64,000 bases of DNA from Clostridia bacterium 41_269. GTDB lineage: Bacteria > Bacillota > DTU086. A model generated the notes under the pieces. That model searched no databases, was not told where the DNA came from, and was given only the letters and a program-made list of their open reading frames with translations. The stretch is taken from positions 1-64,000 of the forward strand of contig LGEZ01000010.1 in assembly GCA_001508005.1 (NCBI GenBank). Direction: 5' to 3'. Shown here one piece after another: positions 50,902 through 59,748 of this stretch. Made by a program: the position numbers and the translations under genes. The number at the start of each line of letters is the position of its first letter. Position 1 is the stretch's first letter.

Positions 50902-51099
50902 GTGCCTAAAATTAAAACCCATAAAGGTGCAGCAAAAAGATTTAAGAAAACTGCCTCGGGAAAATTAAAAAGGGCGAGAGCGTATAAAAGTCATTTATTG
51001 GGAAAAAAATCCGGAAAAAGGAAAATGAGACTTAGAAAAGCGGATTTTGTTGATCCCGCCGATATGAAAAGAATTAAGAAATTACTCCCAGGACTTTAA
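50902..51099 (+). CDS. rpmI: Ribosomal protein bL35
   Basis: Protein of 65 residues, [20 protein letters not shown] at the N-terminus, highly basic, in the standard infC-rpmI-rplT order. GTG start with AAGGAGGTTTATAATT. Cotranscribed with infC. Confidence 0.97.
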   Translation: MPKIKTHKGAAKRFKKTASGKLKRARAYKSHLLGKKSGKRKMRLRKADFVDPADMKRIKKLLPGL

Positions 51100-51125
51100 G
51101 CATTAAATGAAGGAGGTAAACTATA

Positions 51126-51494
51126 ATGCCCCGAGTTAAAACGGGTTACACTAGGCGTAGAAGACACAAAAAAATATTAAAACTGGCAAAAGGATATTTT
51201 GGCAAGAAATCCAAAGCATTTAGAATTGCGAACCAGCAGGTAATGAAATCTTTGGCCTACGCCTATGAACATAGGAAGAAGAGAAAAGGTGAATTTAGAA
51301 GGCTTTGGATTAGCCGTATTAATGCTGCTGCCCGTCTTAACGGTATATCTTACAGCAGATTTATGAACGGCCTTAAACAGGCAGGTGTAAAAATAAACAG
51401 AAAAATGCTTGCGGATTTAGCTGTTCATGATGCGGAAGCCTTTAAAAAATTAGCAGATATTGCTAAAGAACAGCTGAGCGCAGCCAATAAATAG
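51126..51494 (+). CDS. rplT: Ribosomal protein bL20
   Basis: Protein of 122 residues, [20 protein letters not shown] at the start. It binds 23S rRNA early in 50S assembly and in Bacillus represses its own operon via the leader. ATG start with GGAGGTAAACTATA. Ends with a terminator. Confidence 0.97.
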   Translation: MPRVKTGYTRRRRHKKILKLAKGYFGKKSKAFRIANQQVMKSLAYAYEHRKKRKGEFRRLWISRINAAARLNGISYSRFMNGLKQAGVKINRKMLADLAVHDAEAFKKLADIAKEQLSAANK

Positions 51495-51501
51495 CCAATG
51501 T

Positions 51502-51530
51502 AAGTCCTTCTTATGAAGGGCTTTTTATTT
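51502..51530 (+). terminator. Terminator of the infC operon
   Basis: 9-bp stem AAGTCCTTC/GAAGGGCTT with one G-T pair, 4-nt loop, followed by TTTTATTT. Confidence 0.8.
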
Positions 51531-51567
51531 AATAATCAGAATAAATATAACTCTTGAGGTTTTTATA

Positions 51568-52377
51568 ATGCAGGAAAAAATAATTACTTCAAAACAGAAC
51601 AAATATGTTAGTCAAGCAAGGCTTACTGCTGTTAATAAAAAATTCAGGAGGAAAAGCAGGCTCTTTATAATTGAAGGGATTCGTTTATTGGGTGAAGCTG
51701 TCGAATCGAACTTTCCATTGGAATATGTTTTAGTAAGTGATAAATTGAAAAATAATGATCAGAGGGGAATAAAGATTCTCAATAATATTAAAGATATGGG
51801 TATAGAAGTTTTTACAGTGGATCATAGAGTTTTTTTAACCATTGCAAGAACAGAAACTCCTCAGGGTGTTGTTGCTGTAGCCAAACAGCCTGTTAGATCA
51901 TGGATAGATCTTAACCTAGAATGCCCAGAAAGCTTTATTTTAGTAGTGGATGGGGTTCAGGATCCGGGTAATCTTGGAACGATGATAAGAACAGCTGAGG
52001 CTGTGGGTGCAAGGGGGATCATAACAACTCCCAGTACTGTTGATGTGTATAATCCTAAGGTTGTCCGTTCTTCAATGGGTTCAATTTTTAGGATACCCAT
52101 TCTTGCTGAAAGATCTATAAAGGAAATTATAAAAGTGTTGGAGGATTATAGAGTTCAGCTAATTGTAGCTAGAGTAGATGCTGATAAAATAATATATGAT
52201 GTTGAGTTTGAAGGTGCTTTGGCAATAGTTGTGGGAAACGAAAACCACGGACCCAGCGAAGCTTTCAAAGGAATTCCAGTAAGGATACCCTGTAAGATTG
52301 AATCCCTTAATGTCTCGGTGGCAGCTGCTGTGCTATTGTATGAAAGGGTTCGCAGGCAGTATCAAAACAGCTTATAA
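51568..52377 (+). CDS. SpoU/TrmH-family RNA 2'-O-methyltransferase
   Basis: Knotted SPOUT methyltransferase of 269 residues. N-terminal substrate-binding domain (RLFIIEGIRLLGEAVESNF), then the SpoU motifs: LVVDGVQDPGNLGTMIRTAEAVG, VVRSSMGSIFRIPI, and the SAM knot IVVGNENHGPSE and ESLNVSVAAAVLLYE. Close to YsgA/RlmB-type rRNA methyltransferases, which commonly follow rplT in Bacillota. ATG start without a strong site (TTGAGGTTTTTATA). Confidence 0.92.
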   Translation: MQEKIITSKQNKYVSQARLTAVNKKFRRKSRLFIIEGIRLLGEAVESNFPLEYVLVSDKLKNNDQRGIKILNNIKDMGIEVFTVDHRVFLTIARTETPQGVVAVAKQPVRSWIDLNLECPESFILVVDGVQDPGNLGTMIRTAEAVGARGIITTPSTVDVYNPKVVRSSMGSIFRIPILAERSIKEIIKVLEDYRVQLIVARVDADKIIYDVEFEGALAIVVGNENHGPSEAFKGIPVRIPCKIESLNVSVAAAVLLYERVRRQYQNSL

Positions 52378-52400
52378 TTCCTATACAACAGTTGATATTC

Positions 52401-52429
52401 TTGCTAAGCTGGATGACCTATGATATAAT
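52401..52429 (+). promoter_or_regulatory. Promoter of the yqzL-like gene
   Basis: TTGCTA, 17 bp, TATAAT, about 40 bp before the small ORF. Confidence 0.7.
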
Positions 52430-52471
52430 TTTTTTGGGTTTTGATTTTAATTTACTTAATGAAAGGTTGTG

Positions 52472-52570
52472 ATGTGCTTGCTGTCGCCTGCCGAGATTTT
52501 TTGGAAGATTTTTGAGAGGACTGGCTCCATCACGGCCTATATAATTTATAGAAGGCTACTTCTACAATAG
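52472..52570 (+). CDS. YqzL-like micro-protein (32 residues)
   Basis: A very small ORF, MCLLSPAEIFWKIFERTGSI at its start and ending YIIYRRLLLQ. The pattern FWK-x-F-x2-TG-x-I-x2-Y-(L/I)2-Y is that of the YqzL family, small Firmicute proteins of unknown function. ATG preceded by GAAAGG at five bases; the stop sits inside its own terminator. It has a good promoter, so it is expressed on its own. It is easily missed because of length. The first five residues are uncertain; a TTG start two codons later is possible. Confidence 0.7.
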   Translation: MCLLSPAEIFWKIFERTGSITAYIIYRRLLLQ

Positions 52571-52583
52571 CTTCTTTTTTTTT
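52550..52583 (+). terminator. Terminator overlapping the yqzL-like stop codon
   Basis: AGAAGGCTA/TAGCTTCT with one bulged base, followed by nine T. Confidence 0.75.
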
Positions 52584-52665
52584 ATATTTTCCACAGACAA
52601 AAACAGAAAAGATATTATATATTATAGAAGATATTAATATGAGTTATGAGTAATTAAGATTAAGT

Positions 52666-52697
52666 TGCTTCTCCCATTTAGGGTGGAAGCATTTTTA
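52666..52697 (+). terminator. Hairpin in the pheS upstream gap
   Basis: TGCTTC-TCCC/GGG-TG-GAAGCA followed by TTTTTATT. It lies within 52584-52851, which otherwise holds no gene; it may end a short transcript or attenuate pheST. No T-box motif is present. Confidence 0.55.
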
Positions 52698-52851
52698 TTA
52701 TGGTTAGTTTTAAAAAATTAATTTGATTAAAGAGGAATAAACCTGTATTTTACTATACAAAAATATAACAAATTTGGTTTTAAGAAGATTTTATAAAGTG
52801 ATAAAATAATGTTGTGTGTTAACTTTATTTAAATTAGTAAGGAGGACTAAA

Positions 52852-53874
52852 ATGCTGGAAAGATTGGAGCAGATAAGAAAAACTGCTGAAACTGGTCTAA
52901 AAAATCTTCAAAATATGAAAGATGTTGAAAATTTTAGAATTAAATATTTGGGTAAAAAAGGTGAGTTGACCCAGGTTCTAAGGGGATTATCACAGATTCC
53001 TGAAAATGAACGACCCGCAGTTGGAAAGCTTGCTAATGAAATACGGGACTATTTGGAAGAGCAGCTTCAAATAATTGAAAAGAAAATTAAAAAAGAAGAA
53101 GAAGAGAAAAAACTAAAAAAGGAATTTATTGATGTTACACTGCCTGGGAGAAGACCTGTTGTTGGTAAGAAGCATCCAATTACTCGCGTGCTTGATGAGA
53201 TAAAGGAAATATTTATTGGGTTGGGTTTTGGCATTGCAGAAGGTCCCGAAGTTGAATTGGATTATTATAATTTTGAAGCTTTGAATCTGCCTCCTGAGCA
53301 TCCAGCTAGGGATATGCAGGATTCTTTTTATATAACTGATAAGGTGCTTCTTAGAACCCATACTTCTCCAGTGCAAATTAGAGTTATGGAAAAAATGGCA
53401 CCTAAGCTGCCCATAAGAATAATTGCCCCAGGAAGAGTCTTTCGCAGGGATGACGATGCTACTCATTCTCCCATGTTTCATCAGGTTGAAGGGCTTCTTA
53501 TAGATCGGAAGGTTACTTTTGCTGATTTAAAGGGAACATTACAGGCTTTTGTCCTACAGATGTTTGGCGAGAGTGTTCGAATGAGGTTAAGACCAAGTTA
53601 TTTTCCATTTACTGAACCCAGCGCAGAGGTGGATATTTCCTGCATTATTTGTGGAGGAAACGGATGCCGCACATGTTCACACAGCGGCTGGTTGGAAATT
53701 CTGGGGTCAGGGTTGGTTCATCCAAAGGTATTAGAAATGGGTGGATACAATCCTGAAGAGGTCAGCGGATATGCTTTTGGTATGGGAATAGAAAGAATAG
53801 CAATGCTGAAATATGGTATTGATGATTTGAGAATATTATTTGAAAATGATTTCCGCTTTTTGTCACAGATTTAA
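52852..53874 (+). CDS. pheS: Phenylalanyl-tRNA synthetase, alpha subunit
   Basis: Catalytic subunit of 340 residues. N-terminal coiled coil (about 1-85), then class II motifs: [55 protein letters not shown] and [12 protein letters not shown]-type motif 3 ([18 protein letters not shown]). A small [12 protein letters not shown] motif is normal for the bacterial enzyme. ATG after AAGGAGGACTAAA. Followed 14 bp later by pheT. Confidence 0.96.
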   Translation: MLERLEQIRKTAETGLKNLQNMKDVENFRIKYLGKKGELTQVLRGLSQIPENERPAVGKLANEIRDYLEEQLQIIEKKIKKEEEEKKLKKEFIDVTLPGRRPVVGKKHPITRVLDEIKEIFIGLGFGIAEGPEVELDYYNFEALNLPPEHPARDMQDSFYITDKVLLRTHTSPVQIRVMEKMAPKLPIRIIAPGRVFRRDDDATHSPMFHQVEGLLIDRKVTFADLKGTLQAFVLQMFGESVRMRLRPSYFPFTEPSAEVDISCIICGGNGCRTCSHSGWLEILGSGLVHPKVLEMGGYNPEEVSGYAFGMGIERIAMLKYGIDDLRILFENDFRFLSQI

Positions 53875-53888
53875 GGAGGCGATAGAAA

Positions 53889-56315
53889 TTGCTGGTTTCA
53901 TATAATTGGCTGAAGGAATATGTAGATATAAATATTAATCCGGAAGAACTTGCCCAGAGGCTTACTATGGTTGGATTAGAAGTTAGCTCTGTAAATAGAT
54001 TTGATAAATCATTGGACAAAGTTGTTGTGGGTTTAATTGAGGATATAAAAGATCATCCTTATGCCTCTAAGCTGTCTTTGTGCACGGTAAATGTTGGTGA
54101 TGGGCAGCGCTTAAAAATTATATGCGGTGCCCCTAATATTAGAGTGGGACAAAAGGTACCAGTAGCTATAGAAGGAGCTGTTCTGCCTTCTGGCATGGTA
54201 ATAAAAAAGGTTAATATAAGACAGATGGAATCGGAGGGCATGATATGTTCAGCCCAGGAACTGGGGCTTGATGCTAATTTACTGCCTGAGGAACAAAAGC
54301 AGGGAATTATGGAGTTCCCTGATGATGTTCCCATTGGGGCGGATGTAGCTGATGTATTAAATTTAAATGATGCTGTTTTAGAATTGGATTTGACACCAAA
54401 TAGATCAGATTGTCTAAGTGTTATAAGTATTGCTCGAGAGGTAGCAGCGATATGCGGTACAGAGCTTCGCCTCCCTGTTATTGAAATTAAAGAGGATCCC
54501 AATACCAACATTGGTGATTTGATTACTGTAGAGATAGCTGATGATGAGCTCTGTGGTCGTTATGTGGCTAGGATAGTTGACGGTATAAAGATAAAACCTT
54601 CTCCTATTTGGATGCAGAACAGGCTTAGAGCCTCTGGTGTTAGGCCCATAAATAATATAGTTGATGTAACCAACTATGTTATGCTTGAATTTGGACAGCC
54701 GCTTCATGCCTTTGATTATCGTTTCATTAAAGGGAAGAAAATTATAGTGCGCAGAGCAGAAGAAGGAGAAAAAATAGTTACCCTTGATGGCCAGGAGAGA
54801 AAACTTGAGCCTGATATGCTTGTGATTGCTGATGCAGAAGAGGCTGTTGCCATTGCTGGTGTAATGGGGGGAAGGGATAGCGAAATTTTAGAGGATACTT
54901 CAACAGTATTAATTGAATCAGCTAATTTTAATTCTACCAGTATCCGTCGTACTTCGCGTAAGCTGGGACTCAGATCGGAATCTTCATTGAGGTTTGAAAA
55001 AGGGGTAAATATTGAAGGGGCTCTAATAGCTGCTGACAGAGCAGCACAATTAATGGCCCAATTGGGCGGAGGACATATTGTAAAGGGTGTAGTGGACAAC
55101 TATCCTAGGAAATGGCTACCTGTTAATATCGAACTTCGCCCCTATAAAGTAAATGAGTTTTTGGGTATTGAGCTGGATCCCCAGGTAATTAAAGAAACTC
55201 TTGAAAAAATAGGTCTTACAATAAAAGATAGGGAAGATGGATGTTTTACAGTATCTGTTCCTCCTTTCAGACTTGATCTGGAAAGGGAAATAGATTTAGT
55301 TGAAGAAGTGGCTAGGTTATATGGATATGATAAAATACCTTCAACTATACCCAGCGGAGATATAGGTCATATTAAGAAAAACCGCATGCAAATTCTTGAG
55401 GAAAAGTGTAAGAACATACTAACGGCATGTGGTTTAATGGAGGTTATCACCTTTAGTTTTACGAGTCCTAAAGTTTTTGATAAACTTGGGCTGCCCCAAG
55501 AGCATCCCCTTAGAAATGCCGTGACTTTGGCAAATCCGTTAAGTGAAGAAACAAGTATTCTTAGGACTACTCTTATTCCCAATTTACTTGAGGTTGCTCA
55601 AAGAAACACTCACAGAAAAGTAAACAACTTAAGAATATTTGAAATAGGCAGGATATTTTTACCTATTGAAGGGCAGGAGCTGCCCAGAGAAGAAACGGTT
55701 ATTGCAGGTTTGATAATGGGAGCCCTTGAAAAGGGTTGGAATTGGGAATCCCAGAAACTCGACTTTTTCTATCTAAAAGGTGTGCTTGAAGAGCTTTTTG
55801 AACATCTTAATGTAGGCGATGTTGTTTGGGAACCTACTTCTGATTACCCTGGTATGCATCCCGGAAAAACAGCTGAAATAAAAGCAAAGGGAATTTATCT
55901 TGGTTTTATTGGAGAGATACATCCGTCCGTAATAGAAAACTTTGAGCTGCCTACTCAGGCAAGTGTATTTCAAATTAATTTTGAAGCTTTGGCTCAAACA
56001 TCGGAAAGTGTAAAAATGTACAGACCTCTTCCTAAATATCCTTCTGCGGAAAGGGATATGGCGTTTATTGTTTCCGAAAATATACCGGCAGCAGAAATAG
56101 AAAAAGCTATTAGGGAAGTTGGAGGAAAAATTCTAAAAAGCTGCCGTATATTTGATGTTTATAAAGGCAGGCAGATACCTGAGGGTAAAAGGAGTTTGGC
56201 TTTTTCTCTTGTTTATCAAGCTGAGGATAGGACACTTACGGATGAAGAAGTAGATGCTCTTCATGAAAGAATAAAAAGCGAAATGGTTAAAAGATTTAGT
56301 GCTCAGTTGAGGTAA
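53889..56315 (+). CDS. pheT: Phenylalanyl-tRNA synthetase, beta subunit
   Basis: Subunit of 808 residues. N-terminal tRNA-binding OB fold (about 40-150), B3/B4 editing domain (about 210-390, LEFGQPLHAFDYRFIKGKKI), B5 domain, catalytic-like domain and the FDX-ACB anticodon-binding C-terminus (YPSAERDMAFIV). Pairs with PheS as the alpha2beta2 enzyme. TTG start after AAGGAGGCGATAGAAA. Confidence 0.96.
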   Translation: MLVSYNWLKEYVDININPEELAQRLTMVGLEVSSVNRFDKSLDKVVVGLIEDIKDHPYASKLSLCTVNVGDGQRLKIICGAPNIRVGQKVPVAIEGAVLPSGMVIKKVNIRQMESEGMICSAQELGLDANLLPEEQKQGIMEFPDDVPIGADVADVLNLNDAVLELDLTPNRSDCLSVISIAREVAAICGTELRLPVIEIKEDPNTNIGDLITVEIADDELCGRYVARIVDGIKIKPSPIWMQNRLRASGVRPINNIVDVTNYVMLEFGQPLHAFDYRFIKGKKIIVRRAEEGEKIVTLDGQERKLEPDMLVIADAEEAVAIAGVMGGRDSEILEDTSTVLIESANFNSTSIRRTSRKLGLRSESSLRFEKGVNIEGALIAADRAAQLMAQLGGGHIVKGVVDNYPRKWLPVNIELRPYKVNEFLGIELDPQVIKETLEKIGLTIKDREDGCFTVSVPPFRLDLEREIDLVEEVARLYGYDKIPSTIPSGDIGHIKKNRMQILEEKCKNILTACGLMEVITFSFTSPKVFDKLGLPQEHPLRNAVTLANPLSEETSILRTTLIPNLLEVAQRNTHRKVNNLRIFEIGRIFLPIEGQELPREETVIAGLIMGALEKGWNWESQKLDFFYLKGVLEELFEHLNVGDVVWEPTSDYPGMHPGKTAEIKAKGIYLGFIGEIHPSVIENFELPTQASVFQINFEALAQTSESVKMYRPLPKYPSAERDMAFIVSENIPAAEIEKAIREVGGKILKSCRIFDVYKGRQIPEGKRSLAFSLVYQAEDRTLTDEEVDALHERIKSEMVKRFSAQLR

Positions 56316-56370
56316 TTACTGACAGGATATTTGATGTTTTTGGAGAAATCCTCCATAGGGAGGGAAAAAG

Positions 56371-56649
56371 GTGGCAGATAAAGCCTCGTCTGATGAGAAT
56401 AAAACAAGAACCAAGGTACTGATTAATGGACAGGAATATATTATCAAATCAACTTATCCCAGTAAGCAGGTTAAAGAAATTGCAGCATATGTTGATAAAA
56501 AAATGCTTGAGATTAAAAATGCGAATCCCTATTTGTCACCTGCCAAACTGGCTGTTCTCACTGCTTTAAACATAACAGATGAATTTTTTCTTCTAAAAGA
56601 AGAATATGAGTCCCTTTTAAAGCTTATAGAAGAAGAAAAAAAGAAATAG
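56371..56649 (+). CDS. zapA: Cell division protein ZapA
   Basis: FtsZ-ring bundling protein of 92 residues. N-terminal globular head (TKVLINGQEYIIKSTYPSKQVKEIAAYVDKKM in outline) and C-terminal coiled coil (DEFFLLKEEYESLLKLIEEEKKK). GTG start after AGGGAGGGAAAAAG. zapA follows pheT in many Firmicutes. Confidence 0.92.
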   Translation: MADKASSDENKTRTKVLINGQEYIIKSTYPSKQVKEIAAYVDKKMLEIKNANPYLSPAKLAVLTALNITDEFFLLKEEYESLLKLIEEEKKK

Positions 56650-56685
56650 GTCTTTTTATAAAAGATCATGTTTTTAAGGAAGCAG

Positions 56686-56721
56686 TGCCTGCAGTTTTTA
56701 AGCTGCAGGTTTGTTTTTTTA
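56686..56721 (+). terminator. Terminator of pheST-zapA
   Basis: CCTGCAG/CTGCAGG stem with an 8-nt loop, followed by TTTGTTTTTTT. Confidence 0.8.
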
Positions 56722-56725
56722 TAGC

Positions 56726-57344
56726 CCTCACATACTATTTGAAAAAATACTAAAAATTCAATTTTTTTCAAAACGACACAATGTAAAAGTATATGTTCAG
56801 CACGAAGTTACTGAGATTTTACCCAATAAAAAAGCTGTTGTGGTTAAGGATCTGAAACGGGGTATGGAAAAAAAATATAAATATGACAAATTAATATTAG
56901 TTTCGGGGGCTACTGCCAAAAGGCTTCCGGTACCAGGTATCATTTTGAAGACTATTTTAAGGCCGGATGTAAAGAATGCTGTTATAGTGGGCGCAGGATT
57001 TATTGGATTGGAAATGGCGGAAAGCTTTTCGAAGCAAGGATTGAAGGTAACTATCATTGAGCGGGAAAAACAGGTTTTAAAGAAAAATAGGATTTCCGTA
57101 TTGACTGGAACAATGGTAAAAGAATTTAAAGGAAATTCCGATTAATGAAGTTAGAAATAGGATTGAAGAATTTGATGATTCTTATAAAGAGATAATTTTT
57201 TACTGCAGGATGGGATTGAGGGGGTACTTGGCTGCAAAGATTTTAGTGAATTTAAGTTTCAAAAATGTTTGCAACTTATCAGGTGGGATTTTGAACTGGC
57301 CCTATCGAGAATTTATAGTTTTTGAAAAAGCTGTAAAAAAGTAA
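56726..57344 (+). pseudogene. Remnant of a CoA-disulfide reductase/NADH oxidase with rhodanese domain
   Basis: Without a start or its N-terminal FAD domain. The piece 56726-57145 keeps HNVKVYVQHEVTEILPNKKA, YDKLILVSGATAKRLPVPG and the NAD-binding VIVGAGFIGLEMAESFSKQG. In another frame, 57120-57344 encodes a rhodanese-like end, KEIPINEVRNRIEEFDDSYK, then IIFYCRMGLRGYLAAKIL and NLSGGILNWP. The expected roughly 250 residues between are gone, so a large internal deletion joined the two ends. I infer a decayed pyridine-nucleotide-disulfide oxidoreductase with C-terminal rhodanese domain. Confidence 0.8.
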
Positions 57345-57358
57345 GTGGAGGAATTTAA

Positions 57359-59089
57359 ATGAAAAATTTAGAGATTGCCTTGCTGCTGGGCGAAATTGCA
57401 GATCTCCTTGAAATTAAAGGAGAAAATCAATTTAAAATCCGTGCATATAGAAGGGCATCCCGAGCAGTAAAGTATCTAAAAGAAAATATAGAAGATCTAA
57501 AGGAAAAAGGGTCTTTAACCAAAATTCCGGGAGTAGGAAAGGGCATAGCAGCTAAAATTGAGGAATATTTGGATACTGGAGAAATAAAGTATTATACAGA
57601 ATTAAAAAAAGAAGTGCACCCAGAACTGCTTAATCTTATACGTCTTCCAGGGGTAGGCATTAAAACAGCTAAGATAATTCATGAGCATTTTCCTGGGATA
57701 GATATTGAGCTGCTTAAAAAATATGCAGAGGAAGGGAAAATAAGAGCTTTGCCGGGTCTGGGGCCTAAAACTGAGCAGAACCTTCTTCGAGGTATAGATC
57801 TGATGTATGGAGAAAGGGAAAAATATTCTATTGGGATTGCTAAGACGTCGGCTGAAATAATTCTTGATTTTCTTAACTCTATAAGTGAAGTGGAGAGAGC
57901 TGAAATTGCAGGCAGCGTTCGTCGGGGTAAAGATTTAGTTGGTGATTTGGATTTGGTTATTTCAGCTAAAAATTACCAGGAGGTTGTCTATTATTTTGAA
58001 AAGCATCCCCATATTCAAAGGGTAGAAAAAATAGGTGATCAAAGGTTCAAGGCTGCAACATGGTTGGGAATAAAAGTTGATATTGAATTTGCGGATGAAG
58101 ATAATTTTATTGAAACCCTTTACATATCTACGGGTTCAGAAGAGCATATTCAGCAGGTTAAAAAATTAGCAGAAGGATTTAAAGGTCAAATAACAAAGAA
58201 TGGAATTTTTATAAATGGAAGTAAAATTTTTTTGGAAGGGGAAAAGGACATTTTTTCTGCTTTAGGGCTCCCTTATATAGAACCAGAACTTAGGGAAGGA
58301 AGAGGAGAAGTTGAGGCAGCAAAAAAGGGACGGCTTCCTCTCTTAGTAAAGCTTAATGATATTAAAGGAGATCTACAGGTTCATTCCACATGGAGTGATG
58401 GAATGAACAGTATTGAAGAAATGGTACAGGAAGCTGTTGCCATGGGTTATTCTTACATTGCTATTACAGATCATTCTAAATCCCTTGGTATCGCAAACGG
58501 TCTTTCAGAAAAAAGGCTCATGGAGCAGTGGGAAGAAATTGAAAAACTTAGAGAAAAATATGCTCCCTTTAAAATTCTTAGAGGTATAGAAGTAGATATT
58601 TTAAGTGATGGAAGGCTTGATTTCGATGAGGAAGTTTTAAAAAACCTTGACTTAGTTATTGCTTCAATCCATTCGGGGTTTAAGCAGGACAGAGAAACCA
58701 TTACTAAACGAATTATCTCAGCTTTAGAAAATCCATATGTTGATATTATCGCTCATCCCACAGGACGCATATTGGGCAAACGGCCTCCTTATGATTTTGA
58801 TTTTGAAAGAGTTTTGGAAAAAGCAGCGGAAACAAATACTGTTCTTGAAATAAATGCTTCTCCCGATAGACTGGATTTAGATGATGAGCAGGCTAGGGCT
58901 GCAAAGGAAATGGGAATTAAAATTGCAGTTAATACTGATGCCCATGAAAGATCATGCTTGAACGATATACAGTATGGAGTTATAACTGCCAGACGGGCCT
59001 GGCTTCAAAAAGAAGATATTATAAACTGTATGGAACCCGATGAACTTTTGAATTTCCTTGCTGAAAGAAAAAAGGGAGCAATGCCATAA
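57359..59089 (+). CDS. polX: Family X DNA polymerase with PHP domain
   Basis: Base-excision repair polymerase of 576 residues. N-terminal helix-hairpin-helix segments (LTKIPGVGKGIAAKIEEYL and LIRLPGVGIKTAKIIHEHF), the palm with GSVRRGKDLVGDLDLVIS including catalytic Asp pair, and a C-terminal PHP nuclease domain (about 335-570; GDLQVHSTWSDG, AITDHSK, EVDILSDGRLD, IAHPTG, NTDAHERS). PHP domains give PolX 3'-5' exonuclease and AP-endonuclease activity in Bacillus. ATG start after GGAGGAATTTAA. Usual neighbour of zapA and mutS2 in Bacilli. Confidence 0.95.
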   Translation: MKNLEIALLLGEIADLLEIKGENQFKIRAYRRASRAVKYLKENIEDLKEKGSLTKIPGVGKGIAAKIEEYLDTGEIKYYTELKKEVHPELLNLIRLPGVGIKTAKIIHEHFPGIDIELLKKYAEEGKIRALPGLGPKTEQNLLRGIDLMYGEREKYSIGIAKTSAEIILDFLNSISEVERAEIAGSVRRGKDLVGDLDLVISAKNYQEVVYYFEKHPHIQRVEKIGDQRFKAATWLGIKVDIEFADEDNFIETLYISTGSEEHIQQVKKLAEGFKGQITKNGIFINGSKIFLEGEKDIFSALGLPYIEPELREGRGEVEAAKKGRLPLLVKLNDIKGDLQVHSTWSDGMNSIEEMVQEAVAMGYSYIAITDHSKSLGIANGLSEKRLMEQWEEIEKLREKYAPFKILRGIEVDILSDGRLDFDEEVLKNLDLVIASIHSGFKQDRETITKRIISALENPYVDIIAHPTGRILGKRPPYDFDFERVLEKAAETNTVLEINASPDRLDLDDEQARAAKEMGIKIAVNTDAHERSCLNDIQYGVITARRAWLQKEDIINCMEPDELLNFLAERKKGAMP

Positions 59090-59112
59090 TTTATGCGGAG
59101 GGGAGAAAAGGC

Positions 59113-59709
59113 ATGCTGGATTTGGATAAATTGTCTCTTCTTCCCTATTCTTTTTATTCAAGAGACACTATTACAGTGGCTAAAGAGCTGCTGGGTAAAT
59201 ATATGGTTTATAATAATGGTAGGGAAATAGTGGCAGGAAGAGTAGTTGAAACTGAGGCATATTTAGGAAAAGAGGATCCGGCCTGCCATTCTGCCAGGGG
59301 CAGGGATAAAAGGAATGAAGTAATGTTTGGCCCTGCGGGATATGCTTATATTTATTTAATATATGGTATCCACCTGTGCTTTAATGTGACCACTGGTCCC
59401 CCTCATAAGCCTGAAGCCGTCCTAATAAGAGCCCTTGAGTCTGTATTGGGTATTGAGATAATGCGTAAGAATAGGGGGAAGGATGATATTTTTAATTTGT
59501 GCAGTGGTCCGGGGAAACTTGTTCAGGCTATGGGTTTTGGAATGGAATTAAACGGTACCAGTGTGGTTGAAGGACCCATAAGATTTTATGCTAAAAACTG
59601 TAAGGAGAATTTTGATATAGTAACCACGACACGAATAGGCATTAGTAAAGCTGCAGATTGGCCCTTAAGATTTTATGTGGCGCAGAGCAGGTTTGTTTCA
59701 AAAAGATGA
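59113..59709 (+). CDS. DNA-3-methyladenine glycosylase (AAG/MPG type)
   Basis: Removes alkylated purines such as 3-methyladenine and hypoxanthine. 198 residues, with the AAG fold motifs VVETEAYLGKEDPACHSARG (catalytic Glu in ETEAY), RNEVMFGPAGYAYIYLIYGIHLCFN and LCSGPGKLVQAMGF. ATG start after GGAGGGGAGAAAAGGC. Sits in a repair-gene run after polX. Confidence 0.95.
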   Translation: MLDLDKLSLLPYSFYSRDTITVAKELLGKYMVYNNGREIVAGRVVETEAYLGKEDPACHSARGRDKRNEVMFGPAGYAYIYLIYGIHLCFNVTTGPPHKPEAVLIRALESVLGIEIMRKNRGKDDIFNLCSGPGKLVQAMGFGMELNGTSVVEGPIRFYAKNCKENFDIVTTTRIGISKAADWPLRFYVAQSRFVSKR

Positions 59710-59748
59710 ATCAAAAAAAAACAAATAATGTTTGTAGGGAGGATGGCT

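Noticed and set aside
52441-52570. Phe-containing leader peptide controlling pheST (frame starting ATGAAAGGT at 52460)
   Set aside because: Only two Phe codons, no ribosome site, and the overlapping YqzL-like frame fits much better.
52584-52851. T-box leader before pheS
   Set aside because: The conserved GGGTGG-x-ACCGCG T-box sequence and Stem I features are absent; GGGTGGAAGCA belongs to a simple hairpin.
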